A DNA stretch of 64,000 bases, taken from Yoonia sp. G8-12 (GTDB taxonomy: Bacteria > Pseudomonadota > Alphaproteobacteria > Rhodobacterales > Rhodobacteraceae). The notes under the pieces were generated by a model. It made no database searches. It was not told the origin of the DNA and saw nothing but the letters and a program-made list of their open reading frames with translations. A program made the position numbers and the translations under genes. The first letter of the stretch is position 1. Every line of letters starts with the position of its first letter. The stretch spans positions 558,001 to 622,000 of the forward strand of contig NZ_CP151762.1 in assembly GCF_038443675.1 (NCBI RefSeq). Direction: 5' to 3'. Positions 16,614 to 24,888 of this stretch are shown one piece after another.

Positions 16614-17238
16614 AATTTTTGTCCCCATTGTTAGTCTTTTGACTAGTCTTTATTGGCCAGGATACGCTTCATGTCGCTTTTTGCCTGAACCACGTAAGGG
16701 TACGCTATCGAAGCTTTTCCCACCGGTCCAATGGTTTGTCAGCCAGTGCTCGGACCGCGCATTGGCATGTGGTGTACGCAGGTTTCCCGCACTTTGGGGC
16801 CGCATTTCATCAGTGGCCGTGTCAGTTGCACCCAATTCGTGTGCTGGTTTTTGTTGCAAAGAAGATGACGAAGACCAAAGCCAAGGAGCATGGCAGTTAT
16901 CCGGGGGCGTGCTGAGATAGAGCCACTCCCAATCAAGGATCTTCGGATAGGCGCCGATGTTCGACGCTCACGATGTCCAGTTCCTGGACAATGCAAATTT
17001 GCATAAGCGGTATTCACCCCTACCGCTTTCGTGATTAGGGCAATCCGATTACAGTCTGGGATGTGCAGCACACGAACGACGCCGCACATTGATGCAGTTG
17101 GTCAGAGACACGGATTTCAAAGAACGAACTATTAACTGTTGAGGCTCCCATAAGTGGAGTTCCTTCGCACACGAGCATTTAGAACAGCAGCATCTTTGGT
17201 CGTTCTGTTCCAACTTTGTAAGAATGGAAAGGGAAGCT
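16614..17238. other. Long intergenic region upstream of an outer-membrane protein gene
   Basis: About 620 bases without a recognisable gene. Short frames on both strands show no family motif I know. The one structured element I see is a 14-bp perfect palindrome at 16991-17004 (listed separately). Confidence 0.5.
16991..17004. promoter_or_regulatory. Perfect 14-bp palindrome, candidate operator
   Basis: ATGCAAATTTGCAT is self-complementary. Its 12-bp core recurs at 18410-18421, also upstream of an outer-membrane beta-barrel gene. A dimeric regulator site is likely; which protein binds is unknown. Confidence 0.4.
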
Positions 17239-17910
17239 ATGAACTGTTCTTCCAGTATGATCTTCACTATTGCGATTGCCTCTTTCGGGCCACAGATTGC
17301 GACTGCTCAGAACGATCAGAACAGCGCAAACGCCTATTTCACAGGTGCAATTGGCGCTTCTGTTGCCGGATTTTTTGAAGGCGATATTGGTGACGGCTCA
17401 GATTCAAGCGGCGACTTTGATCTGTCGGCGGGGGGCCGCATTGCGGTGGGATATACACTTTTCAAGGATATTCGCACCGAAGCCGAGTTGGCATATCGCA
17501 GACTTAATTTTGCGGATGAATTTGATAATGATCAGAACGTGGTCCAAAGCGAAGGCAATGTCGCCGTGACGACTTTCTTGGTTAACGCCATTTACGACTT
17601 CGATTCAATCGTGCCGAACTATGACATCTATTTTGGCGCGGGCCTTGGAATTGCAAACGTCGATGTGGGCTTCAACCGCGACGCAGATTTCGAACTGATC
17701 CGCGGTGACTACACAGCGGGCGCAGGGCAGTTCCGCCTTGGTGCAGAGCGCGAATTGGCAAATGGTATGCGCTTGTTTGCCGATTACACTTACCTGTACA
17801 TGGCCGAAGCTACATTTGATGGATTTATTACCGCTGAGGGAGATACCGAGCAATCATTTGGTGCATTTGACAGTCATGAGTGGGCCATTGGTTTGCGCGT
17901 GAGGTTCTAA
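17239..17910 (+). CDS. Outer-membrane beta-barrel protein
   Basis: A 223-residue precursor. The N-terminal signal region (MIFTIAIASFGPQIATAQ) is followed by a mature chain of alternating hydrophobic and polar strands. It ends in WAIGLRVRF, the terminal-Phe beta-signal recognised by the BAM machinery. Glycine-rich strand turns (YFTGAIGASVAGFF, IYFGAGLGIANVDVGF) and acidic loops fit an eight-stranded Omp25/OmpA-like barrel. ATG 17239 follows GGAAAGGGAAG and is preferred over ATG 17224. Function is unknown. It probably has its own promoter, given the long upstream region. Confidence 0.82.
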   Translation: MNCSSSMIFTIAIASFGPQIATAQNDQNSANAYFTGAIGASVAGFFEGDIGDGSDSSGDFDLSAGGRIAVGYTLFKDIRTEAELAYRRLNFADEFDNDQNVVQSEGNVAVTTFLVNAIYDFDSIVPNYDIYFGAGLGIANVDVGFNRDADFELIRGDYTAGAGQFRLGAERELANGMRLFADYTYLYMAEATFDGFITAEGDTEQSFGAFDSHEWAIGLRVRF

Positions 17911-18593
17911 ACTGGCTCAGTTCGTCATGCGAGAAGGGCTCATTCCGGTTCATGTTCCAAACTGCGGTTTGTCTCGGTCTACCTCAATCCTTGTTTACAG
18001 CTTCAAACGCGGCAAATCGACAAGTCTGCCACTCCATAACACAGTCTCAAAAGCCCATCCCGCGGTGTTCGTTTGCATTCAGAGTGATGAAATATTCAGA
18101 TGGCCGAGAGTATCGGTGGATCCCAGCGATCCAGTTTCCATCAGGGCCGCTAAGACGTAGAGACTGGGAAGGAGAGCAGGTCTGGGCCTTCCTGATTTCA
18201 GATCGCCGACACATTGGCGCATTTCGCAAAACCCACTAAACTCCGGCAATCAATCGAAGGCGGAATTCCATTTTTGCAGCCGATAGATGGGGTGACCAGC
18301 CAAGGGCCGCGCCTACTTTGTTGCCAATGCGACATAGACTGGCCAATCCCTCGTCGTCGCACGCACAACCGGATGCTTTGCTTGAAGCGTTGTGCCATTT
18401 TTGTTTTCTGCAAATTTGCATGGTGAGTATGCAGCCTTCCTGCTTCCGTGCTTCAGGCATCCACATTACAAGGAATAAGTCGTTGCAGATGCACGATCTT
18501 TGACCCCGAGAGTCCTTGGTGGAGCAAGTGCCACACAACCCAAGATGGTTCTCGACCCCCTTTTTTACAAAGTAATATCAAAAGGAGCGCCCC
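17911..18593. other. Long intergenic region between two outer-membrane protein genes
   Basis: About 680 bases with no supported gene. It includes the palindrome TGCAAATTTGCA at 18410-18421, matching the core of the element upstream of the preceding barrel gene. Short open frames on both strands lack a ribosome site and known motifs. Confidence 0.5.
18410..18421. promoter_or_regulatory. 12-bp palindrome shared with the preceding OMP promoter region
   Basis: TGCAAATTTGCA is self-complementary and identical to the centre of the 14-bp palindrome at 16991. It lies about 170 bases before the next barrel gene. Confidence 0.4.
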
Positions 18594-19220
18594 ATGAAAC
18601 ACCATTATTCCTTGGCCTTTGTCATCGGCTTGTTCGCATCTCCCGGCTTTGCCGGCGGATTATCAGATCCGATTATCCCCGCCCCGCTGCCACCAGCTCT
18701 GGTTGAGGTGCCGTTCGATTGGTACATAGGCCTGCAGGCTGGTATTGGCTCTGGCGACGTCACACCGGAACTCGTTACAACTGACTTCCCTGCGGTCGAC
18801 ATGGAGGGCCCGTTTTACGGTCTTCACGCGGGCGTGCAACGGTCCTTTGGGGCGTTCACGGCAGGCATTGAGTTGGACTACAACACCTCGAACGTCGATC
18901 TGGAGGACAGTGGCACGGATGTGGTTGTTGAAGTCGATACCCTGGCCCATCTGAAGCTGCGTGCGGGTGGCAATCTTGGCCCTGCATTCGTTTATGGCAC
19001 GGCTGGTTTAGCCTACGCGGACCTTGTTATCGAACCGCTCGGCGCCCCGTTGGATCTCACCGACACTGCCCCGTTTTATGGCTTGGGGGCGGATGTCATG
19101 GTCAGCCAAAGCATTTCTGTTGGTGGCGAAGTGCTTGTTCACAGCTTTGAAGACATGGACGACAGTGGCGTAGATGTCGAATTTACGACAGCGATGCTGC
19201 GTGTATCGTTCCACTTCTAG
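18594..19220 (+). CDS. Outer-membrane beta-barrel protein (OmpA-like/Omp25 type)
   Basis: A 208-residue precursor with a Sec signal peptide (LAFVIGLFASPGFA, cleaved before GGLSDP). It begins with the WYIGLQAGIGSGD strand typical of small porin-like barrels and ends in LRVSFHF with the terminal Phe beta-signal. Internal strands (FYGLHAGVQRSFGAFTAGIELDY, given in part; FVYGTAGLAYADL) fit an eight-stranded barrel. AAAAGGAGCG precedes ATG 18594. It is a distinct paralogue-like neighbour of the preceding barrel gene; both may respond to the same regulator (inference). Confidence 0.85.
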   Translation: MKHHYSLAFVIGLFASPGFAGGLSDPIIPAPLPPALVEVPFDWYIGLQAGIGSGDVTPELVTTDFPAVDMEGPFYGLHAGVQRSFGAFTAGIELDYNTSNVDLEDSGTDVVVEVDTLAHLKLRAGGNLGPAFVYGTAGLAYADLVIEPLGAPLDLTDTAPFYGLGADVMVSQSISVGGEVLVHSFEDMDDSGVDVEFTTAMLRVSFHF

Positions 19221-19409
19221 AAACGCAGAGCGATTGCGCCAATGTGCGTGATCGTTCCTCTCGCTTCGCATTCAGACTGCATCAGATGTCACCAGATGCT
19301 GTCTGATTGAATTGGTGCATTTTGGGCTCCGCTGAATTACACTTTGATTACCGATCTCGACCCAAACACCCGTGTCCTGATCTGATTGCGACGGTCTTGA
19401 ACCTTTCGC

Positions 19410-19425
19410 GCCTGCCCGCGCAGGC
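19410..19425 (+). promoter_or_regulatory. Small hairpin next to the LysR ribosome site
   Basis: GCCTGC-CCGC-GCAGGC can fold into a 6-bp stem ending one base before the AGGAGG ribosome site (19427-19432) of the LysR gene. It may influence initiation; no more can be said. Confidence 0.3.
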
Positions 19426-19438
19426 AGGAGGATGATCT

Positions 19439-20290
19439 ATGAACTGGGATGACCTAAAGATTGTATTGGCGATTTCGCGGAATCATACCGAGTCAAATGC
19501 TGCCCACGTACTCGGCATGGACCAATCTACCGTGGGCCGCCGTCTGAACGCCATTGAAGCCAGTTTAGGCACGGTTTTGTTTGTGCGGTCCAGATCAGGT
19601 TTTCGGCCGACCGAAGCCGGAAGCCGCATTATCCAGCGCGCGCACAGCATCGAAAACGAAATCCTTTGGCTTGAAGATGAGGCGCATGGCAATGCTGACG
19701 AAATGCGCGGTCCGGTGACGATCATCGGCAATCATTGGACATTAAACGAAATCATCCAGGCGGGCCTGAAAGAGGTGCTCGACGCAAACAATGGCCTTGA
19801 GGTGCAATTTGTTGCGGGGAGCAATCATTGGTCACTGACGCAGGGGCGTCCGGAAGTGGCGCTCTGGTTTGAAATTGAGCCGCGCGACGCTGAGTTTGCG
19901 TCGCCGATTGGGCAGGTCCCTTATGCTGTCTACGTCAAGGATGGTTTGGACCCAGAAACCGTGGATTGGGTCACGTTTCGAGACCCAAGGGCCAAACGTG
20001 CGCCAGACCGGTGGTTACGCAAGAACTGTACGTCACCAGCCAATCTGGCACTGGCATGTAATGATGCAGGGCTTCTGCTCACAGCCGTCCAATCGGGTAT
20101 TGGCAAAGGCCTTCTGCCTTGTTGTCTGGCCGAACGGGCCTCTGGCATCTCACGTCTGCCAAGCAAGCGGCCCGCGTTGATACGTACCCTTCATGTTCAC
20201 GCAAATGCCGATCTCGTCCAAACACGACGCCTTCAACTTGTTATCAATTGGTTGCGCAGGAATGCCCAGCAGACGTTCGCGGACCCATAA
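19439..20290 (+). CDS. LysR-family transcriptional regulator
   Basis: A 283-residue regulator. Its N-terminal winged helix reads WDDLKIVLAISRNHTESNAA then VLGMDQSTVGRRLNAIE, followed by a LysR effector domain with typical C-terminal GIGKGLLPCCLAE. AGGAGG lies six bases before ATG 19439. The 3' end overlaps the reading frame of the class II aldolase. LysR regulators usually stand divergent from their targets, so this same-strand overlap is unusual and may mark a deletion junction. Effector unknown. Confidence 0.85.
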   Translation: MNWDDLKIVLAISRNHTESNAAHVLGMDQSTVGRRLNAIEASLGTVLFVRSRSGFRPTEAGSRIIQRAHSIENEILWLEDEAHGNADEMRGPVTIIGNHWTLNEIIQAGLKEVLDANNGLEVQFVAGSNHWSLTQGRPEVALWFEIEPRDAEFASPIGQVPYAVYVKDGLDPETVDWVTFRDPRAKRAPDRWLRKNCTSPANLALACNDAGLLLTAVQSGIGKGLLPCCLAERASGISRLPSKRPALIRTLHVHANADLVQTRRLQLVINWLRRNAQQTFADP

Positions 20291-21219
20291 GCGCTGACGT
20301 CAGACAAGACCCGTTGCGCGTGCAAGGGCCGGGCGGAAATACATCTATCAAAGACGGCGACATCATGTGGATCAAAGCGTCCGGTACTGAACTGGCCGAT
20401 GCAGAAACCAAAGATATCTTCGTGCCAGTTAGCCGCCCGCAAGCAATGGCCGAAGCGCTGGGGCATGCAGGCAATGGCTCTTGCAAGACAACCGTGCTCG
20501 ATCCGGCAAACAAGTTGCGCCCATCGATAGAGACCACTTTTCACGCAGCCCTCGACTGGCCAGTGGTGGCACATACACACTCGGTCGCGACACTTGTCCA
20601 TGTCATCAGCGACGCGGGACGTGAGGCCGCCAAAGAAAAGCTGGCGGGCCTGCCTGTTGCCTTTGTTCCATACGCAAAACCGGGCTTGCCTCTGACGCAG
20701 GAAATCCTGCGCAAAGCAACGCCTGCGACCCAAATCTTTGTGCTCGAAAATCACGGGCTGGTCATCTGCGGAACAAATGTAGCCAAGGCCGCAGCACTGA
20801 CCGAGGAGGTCGAGGCCCGACTCCAGATGCCAAGCATCACACCGGCAAAAGTATTGCCTACGCAACCACCGCCAGAAGGGCGGATATGGGCGCACGAAAG
20901 CTGGATCGCGCAAGACACGCGCGCTATGTCTTTGGCAACAGCGGGCTCTTATTACCCGGACCATGTTGTCTTTCTTGGCCCAGCTTTGCCAAAGTCTGAT
21001 ATAGATCACAGCCGTCCTGCCATACTTGTCCCGGGAGAGGGAATTGCGCTGCGCGCAGATGCAACATCGTCACAATGTGCAATGCTGACCTGTCTGTCAG
21101 ATATTCTTTGCCGCTTGCCGCCTTCTTGGGAACCGCGCGCCATCTCTGCCCAAGCCGAAGCAGAATTGTTGAACTGGGACGCGGAGAAATACCGTCAGGC
21201 GCTGGCCGCACGGTCATGA
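20248..21219 (+). CDS. Class II aldolase/adducin family protein (5' end uncertain)
   Basis: A zinc-dependent aldolase of the FucA/AraD superfamily, acting on a sugar phosphate. It shows the GGNTS phosphate motif (QGPGGNTSIKDG), zinc ligands in AHTHSVATL and a third histidine in LENHGLVICG. A family-like N-terminus begins near SADVRQDPLRVQ, but no ATG or GTG precedes it in frame. The first usable codon is TTG 20248, inside the LysR gene and without a ribosome site. The 5' end may therefore be truncated by a LysR-aldolase fusion event. The stop overlaps the kinase ATG (ATGA), so the two genes are coupled. Confidence 0.75.
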   Translation: MVAQECPADVRGPISADVRQDPLRVQGPGGNTSIKDGDIMWIKASGTELADAETKDIFVPVSRPQAMAEALGHAGNGSCKTTVLDPANKLRPSIETTFHAALDWPVVAHTHSVATLVHVISDAGREAAKEKLAGLPVAFVPYAKPGLPLTQEILRKATPATQIFVLENHGLVICGTNVAKAAALTEEVEARLQMPSITPAKVLPTQPPPEGRIWAHESWIAQDTRAMSLATAGSYYPDHVVFLGPALPKSDIDHSRPAILVPGEGIALRADATSSQCAMLTCLSDILCRLPPSWEPRAISAQAEAELLNWDAEKYRQALAARS

Positions 21220-22490
21220 CACGCCTGTCCGTTGGCATAGATTTAGGCACGTCAAGCGTAAGGGCGGGGGTGATCACCGAGGCCGGGGATCTCATTACAA
21301 TGGCTCGCGCAGACTATGGTTCAGATGCCCAAAGCTGGCGCGACCCTGTCTGCTGGTGGACCGCGGCAAGTACCTGTCTGCACACTGTCATCGCCGATCT
21401 GTCACAAGCCGGGTTTGACCCTGCGGATGTGCATGGCATCGCAATCGACGGCACATCGGGTAGTATGGTTCTGACAGATGAAAGCCTGGCGCCTGTGACA
21501 CGGGCCTTGATGTATAACGACGGCGGTCTTGATGTGCAGGCTGCACAGATCGCGGCCTGCGCCCCGAACCCACACATAACACGCGGATCCAACTCCGCGT
21601 TGGCGCGCGTCCTTTGCCTGATCGCAGAAGACAAAGACGCTAAAGCGACCCACCTTCTGCATCAGGCTGATTTCATTGCGGCACGCTTAATCGGACATGG
21701 CGGTCATTCTGATGTGAACAATGCGCTTAAGACCGGCGTTGATCCTGCAACTGGCCAGTGGCCGGACTGGATGGATCAGCTAGCCTTGCCGCTTGGTTTG
21801 CTTCCCAAAGCGCATGTCCCAGGGCATCCAATCGCACCTATTTCATCTGAAAATGCGAAGGAGTTTGGGCTCTCTCACTCGGTCATGGTCCATGCCGGTA
21901 CGACAGATAGCATCGCTGCGTTCCTGGCATCAGCACCTGCCGTGACCGGATCTGCGGTGACGTCTTTGGGAACAACCCTTGCCGTTAAGGTGATGTCGCC
22001 GGTGCGGGTGGATGTGCCGCAGATGGGCCTCTACTCCCATCGTCTCGGCGACGGCTGGCTGGTTGGTGGGGCATCCAATACAGGCGGTGGTGTGCTTAAG
22101 GAACTATTTGGTGACATCAACCTTACGGCGTTATCAGAACAAATAGACCCGAACATCGCAAGTCCGCTTGACTATTATCCGCTGGTGCGTCCCGGAGAGC
22201 GGTTTCCTGTCAATGACCCAACCTTGCAACCCCGTCTTACCCCGCGTCCTATTGACGACGCGGCTTTTCTGCATGGCATTCTGGAAAGTATCGCGCGGAT
22301 TGAGCGAAAGGCTTACAGCCTTATCGCAGACCACGGTGGTACGTTTCCAGCAAAGATCATTAGCGCAGGCGGCGGCGCATCAAATCCTGTATGGACGAAA
22401 ATCAGGTCGCGGGTGCTGGGTATTCCGGTTGTGGAAGCCACTACACCAGAGGCCGCGATCGGTGCTGCGAAACTCTGCCAAACCCAATGA
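21216..22490 (+). CDS. FGGY-family carbohydrate kinase
   Basis: A 424-residue sugar kinase (xylulokinase-like). The phosphate-1 loop is VGIDLGTSSVRAGVI; the substrate-site region DGTSGSMVL and the adenosine motif IISAGGGASNPVW are present. It starts at ATG 21216, overlapping the aldolase stop by four bases. A kinase followed by class II aldolase cleavage is a common catabolic logic (phosphorylated ketose split into C2/C3 units), so these two genes probably serve one sugar. No transporter for it is visible, so the substrate cannot be named. Confidence 0.88.
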   Translation: MTRLSVGIDLGTSSVRAGVITEAGDLITMARADYGSDAQSWRDPVCWWTAASTCLHTVIADLSQAGFDPADVHGIAIDGTSGSMVLTDESLAPVTRALMYNDGGLDVQAAQIAACAPNPHITRGSNSALARVLCLIAEDKDAKATHLLHQADFIAARLIGHGGHSDVNNALKTGVDPATGQWPDWMDQLALPLGLLPKAHVPGHPIAPISSENAKEFGLSHSVMVHAGTTDSIAAFLASAPAVTGSAVTSLGTTLAVKVMSPVRVDVPQMGLYSHRLGDGWLVGGASNTGGGVLKELFGDINLTALSEQIDPNIASPLDYYPLVRPGERFPVNDPTLQPRLTPRPIDDAAFLHGILESIARIERKAYSLIADHGGTFPAKIISAGGGASNPVWTKIRSRVLGIPVVEATTPEAAIGAAKLCQTQ

Positions 22491-22860
22491 TGTATTGCTA
22501 GATGGAGCAACTGAACCCACGCGATGCAAGATTCACGTGCGTAAACAACTCGAGATCGTAAAGGCAGCCTGAGTGTTTTGGGAATACTTGCGGCGTGCAT
22601 GCCGCTGGCTGGTGCGACGCCATTCAAGAAAAGCACGAGGACTTATCTTCTTTCCTCCAGCAACAGCGGTTGTTAGCGTTACAAACAAATTAATATCAGA
22701 TTGATGTCGATTGGTTGATAGGGAAGCGCAGCCAGACCGGTATTAGGTGACGAGAAATTATAAGCGTGCAGTAATTAATCGCCCAAAGCTGTTGTGATTT
22801 CTGGATTTTTGAAAGTCGCGTTCCGTTTCGGCTTTGTGGAAGAGCAGGGGCCAAAGATCA
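22491..22860. other. Intergenic region after the kinase gene
   Basis: About 370 bases, AT-richer around 22680-22760, without a gene or terminator I can support. It runs into a degenerate dispersed repeat. Confidence 0.4.
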
Positions 22861-22912
22861 CAAACCTACCCATTCACCGCCGTTTACCTGCCTTCCTTCG
22901 GGGGGATAGACG
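22861..22912. repeat. Copy A of a degenerate dispersed repeat
   Basis: This segment (core CACCGCCGTTT at 22875-22885) matches 38342-38394 in the same orientation at about 30 of the first 36 positions. Weaker similarity extends some 50 bases to the left, starting with TGAAAG in both copies. It covers the truncated end of the methyltransferase fragment. Confidence 0.5.
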
Positions 22913-23086
22913 CAACGCGGTTGATTGCGTCCCGCAGCCAAGTTCCAACACAGGATCCGTTGGTTTCAGGTGTGCGCTGATGCGCTCCAGCGTGGCCTCG
23001 TAGGCCGCCTGATTGCGCATCGGCGTGGCGGCGTACCGGCGCGCCACACGGTTCCAGAAGGAAGGCAAATCTTTGTTCTTGTGCAT
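22874..23086 (-). pseudogene. 5' fragment of a SAM-dependent methyltransferase gene
   Basis: From ATG 23084-23086 the frame encodes 70 residues. An N-terminal helix (FWNRVARRYAATPMRNQAAYE) leads to SAM-binding motif I (VLELGCGTQSTALRLSP). It then ends at once in a basic tail of repeat-derived sequence. Class I methyltransferases of this type run to about 200 residues, so over half is missing. The fragment lies tail-first against the dispersed repeat, suggesting the repeat's arrival or a deletion removed the rest. Confidence 0.75.
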
Positions 23087-23123
23087 TTCACAAGTTCTTT
23101 CGGGTGCGGTTGGTCCACTGGTC

Positions 23124-24035
23124 TTACGCGTGGGGGGCTAGGGTATCCTGCCGTTGGCGGCTTTGCCGCAACAAAGCGGACAGTTTTTCGAACAGGCTCT
23201 TGCGTGCGGAATTCTTGCGCCAAGCCAGCACGACCTGCCGTGGGCAGGCGTCAGGAAGCGGCGTGAGGCTGACCTCGGCATGTGACACGATGCCAGCATC
23301 GATGGCCAGATTGGGCAGCAACGTGACACCAAGACCCTCCGAGACCATCGCAACCAGCGTTGTCAGGCTGGTTGCCGCAAAGCTATCGTCTTGGGCCAGA
23401 TTGCGATCCGGATAGGCCTGCAACGCGTGCCGCTGAAGACAGTGGCCTTTTTCCAAAAGCATCAGTTGGCCTGCATCCCTGAGGGCGGAACGGCCTGTCT
23501 GTTGTGGTCGTGGCGCATGTGGTGGTGTTGCCAGTTGATAGCCATCTTCGAACAAATGCGCGATTTCGAGCGATCCGGTATCGAAGGGCAGCGCGATCAG
23601 GATCAGGTCCAAACGCCCGCCGTTCAGCCCCTCAATCAGCGCCTCGGTCATTTCCTCGCGCAGATACAGCCGCAGGCCCGGAAACTGCGCGCGGATCAGC
23701 GGCAGGGCCTGCGGTATCAGATAGGGTCCGATCGTGGGAATAGCCCCCAAACGCAAGTCGCCCTCTTCGGGGTTTTGATGGGCGCGTGCCAACTCCTCAA
23801 TCTCTTTGGCGTCCAGCAGCAAAGCGCGGGCGCGGGCGATGATCTGCTCTCCCAGCGGGGTGAGCATCACGCTGCGGCGGGTGCGTTCGATCAACTGCAC
23901 GCCCAAGCGGTCTTCGAGTTCCTTGATCCCCGCGCTGAGCGTTGGCTGTGTCACAAAGCTGATTTCGGCAGCGCGTGAAAAGTTTGAGGTGTCAGCTACG
24001 GCTATCAGGAACTGAAGATGGCGCAGTGTAAACAT
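23124..24035 (-). CDS. oxyR: OxyR-like LysR-family redox regulator with one conserved Cys
   Basis: A 303-residue LysR protein. Helix-turn-helix NFSRAAEISFVTQPTLSAGI; effector domain with LRLGAIPTIGPYLIPQALP and the OxyR landmark LLEKGHCLQRHAL. That Cys aligns with peroxide-sensing Cys199 of E. coli OxyR. The partner Cys208 position, nine residues on, is Tyr here, so a Cys199-Cys208 disulfide cannot form. It is divergent from a peroxiredoxin gene, the classic OxyR arrangement. ATG 24033-24035 gives the family N-terminus MFTLRHLQFL; a frame from 24071 adds 12 residues over the operator. Confidence 0.85.
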   Translation of the reverse strand: MFTLRHLQFLIAVADTSNFSRAAEISFVTQPTLSAGIKELEDRLGVQLIERTRRSVMLTPLGEQIIARARALLLDAKEIEELARAHQNPEEGDLRLGAIPTIGPYLIPQALPLIRAQFPGLRLYLREEMTEALIEGLNGGRLDLILIALPFDTGSLEIAHLFEDGYQLATPPHAPRPQQTGRSALRDAGQLMLLEKGHCLQRHALQAYPDRNLAQDDSFAATSLTTLVAMVSEGLGVTLLPNLAIDAGIVSHAEVSLTPLPDACPRQVVLAWRKNSARKSLFEKLSALLRQSRQRQDTLAPHA

Positions 24036-24072
24036 ATAGATAAATCCAATTACTAAGAGTAATATATTCAAT
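24036..24072. promoter_or_regulatory. Candidate OxyR binding site
   Basis: Four tetranucleotides at the OxyR spacing can be read: ATAG-N7-CAAT-N7-AGTA-N7-CAAT, compared with the consensus ATAG-N7-CTAT-N7-ATAG-N7-CTAT. The region also contains the inverted repeat TTACT-AAG-AGTAA. It abuts the oxyR start codon and faces the peroxiredoxin promoter, so it could serve autoregulation and activation. Confidence 0.45.
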
Positions 24073-24137
24073 TTCTCTTATAAGTGGCAAGTCACTACCT
24101 GTAGGTCATCGAAACGATCACCCGAAGGAACAAAGAT

Positions 24138-24782
24138 ATGACCGATACGGTAACACCCACCGGCCCACGCCTGAACGAAGCCGCCCCTGCATTTGATGCG
24201 CCCACCACCGATGGCCACAAATCGCTTGAGGACTATCGCGGCAAATGGTTGATCCTATTCTCGCACCCCGCTGATTTTACACCCGTGTGCACCACCGAAT
24301 TCATTGCCTTTGCGAAAAAGCACGATGAATTCACCGCGATGAACACCGCACTGCTGGGGCTGTCGATCGACAGCCATTACAGCCACATCGCATGGATGCT
24401 GAACATCAAGGAAAAGTTTGGCGTGGAAATCCGGTTTCCGATCATCGCCGACCTGACTATGGCCGTCGCCCAAGCTTACGGAATGATCCAGCCGGGTGCG
24501 TCTGATACCGCCGCCGTCCGCGCGACTTTTATCATCGACCCCGAAGGCGTTTTGCGTGCGATGGTCTACTATCCGATGAACGCGGGCCGGTCTGTGGACG
24601 AAATCCGCCGCCTGTTAGTTGCTTTGCAAACTGCCGACGAGAACCAGTGCGCCATGCCCGAGAACTGGAAGCCGGGTGATGAGGTGATCGTGCCGACACC
24701 GGCCACACCAGAGGCTGCAATGGCCCGTGCCGACGAAGGCTACAATACCGTCGATTGGTATTTCTCGACACGCGCACTCTAA
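24138..24782 (+). CDS. Peroxiredoxin, Prx6 (1-Cys) subfamily
   Basis: A 214-residue thiol peroxidase reducing H2O2 and organic peroxides in the cytoplasm. The peroxidatic Cys lies in the P-x3-T-x2-C motif (DFTPVCTTEF). The subfamily C-terminal segment NQCAMPENWKPGDEVIVP holds another Cys that could act as a resolving thiol, as in archaeal Prx6 enzymes. It is transcribed away from the OxyR-like regulator, with the candidate OxyR site between. AAGGAACAAAG precedes ATG 24138, and a hairpin follows the stop. Confidence 0.92.
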   Translation: MTDTVTPTGPRLNEAAPAFDAPTTDGHKSLEDYRGKWLILFSHPADFTPVCTTEFIAFAKKHDEFTAMNTALLGLSIDSHYSHIAWMLNIKEKFGVEIRFPIIADLTMAVAQAYGMIQPGASDTAAVRATFIIDPEGVLRAMVYYPMNAGRSVDEIRRLLVALQTADENQCAMPENWKPGDEVIVPTPATPEAAMARADEGYNTVDWYFSTRAL

Positions 24783-24791
24783 TGCTCTGCG

Positions 24792-24815
24792 GGTGGGCCG
24801 GATGACGGGCCCACC
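24792..24815 (+). terminator. GC-rich hairpin after the peroxiredoxin gene
   Basis: GGTGGGCC and GGCCCACC form 8-bp arms around an eight-base loop, starting 9 bases after the stop. There is no strong T-run, so termination is probable but not certain. Confidence 0.55.
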
Positions 24816-24888
24816 TTGCTCAAACACGTGGAGCAGGCCAAAAATATACTGAAGTTGCCACGTACAACACTGACCAAGGAGAAAACCC

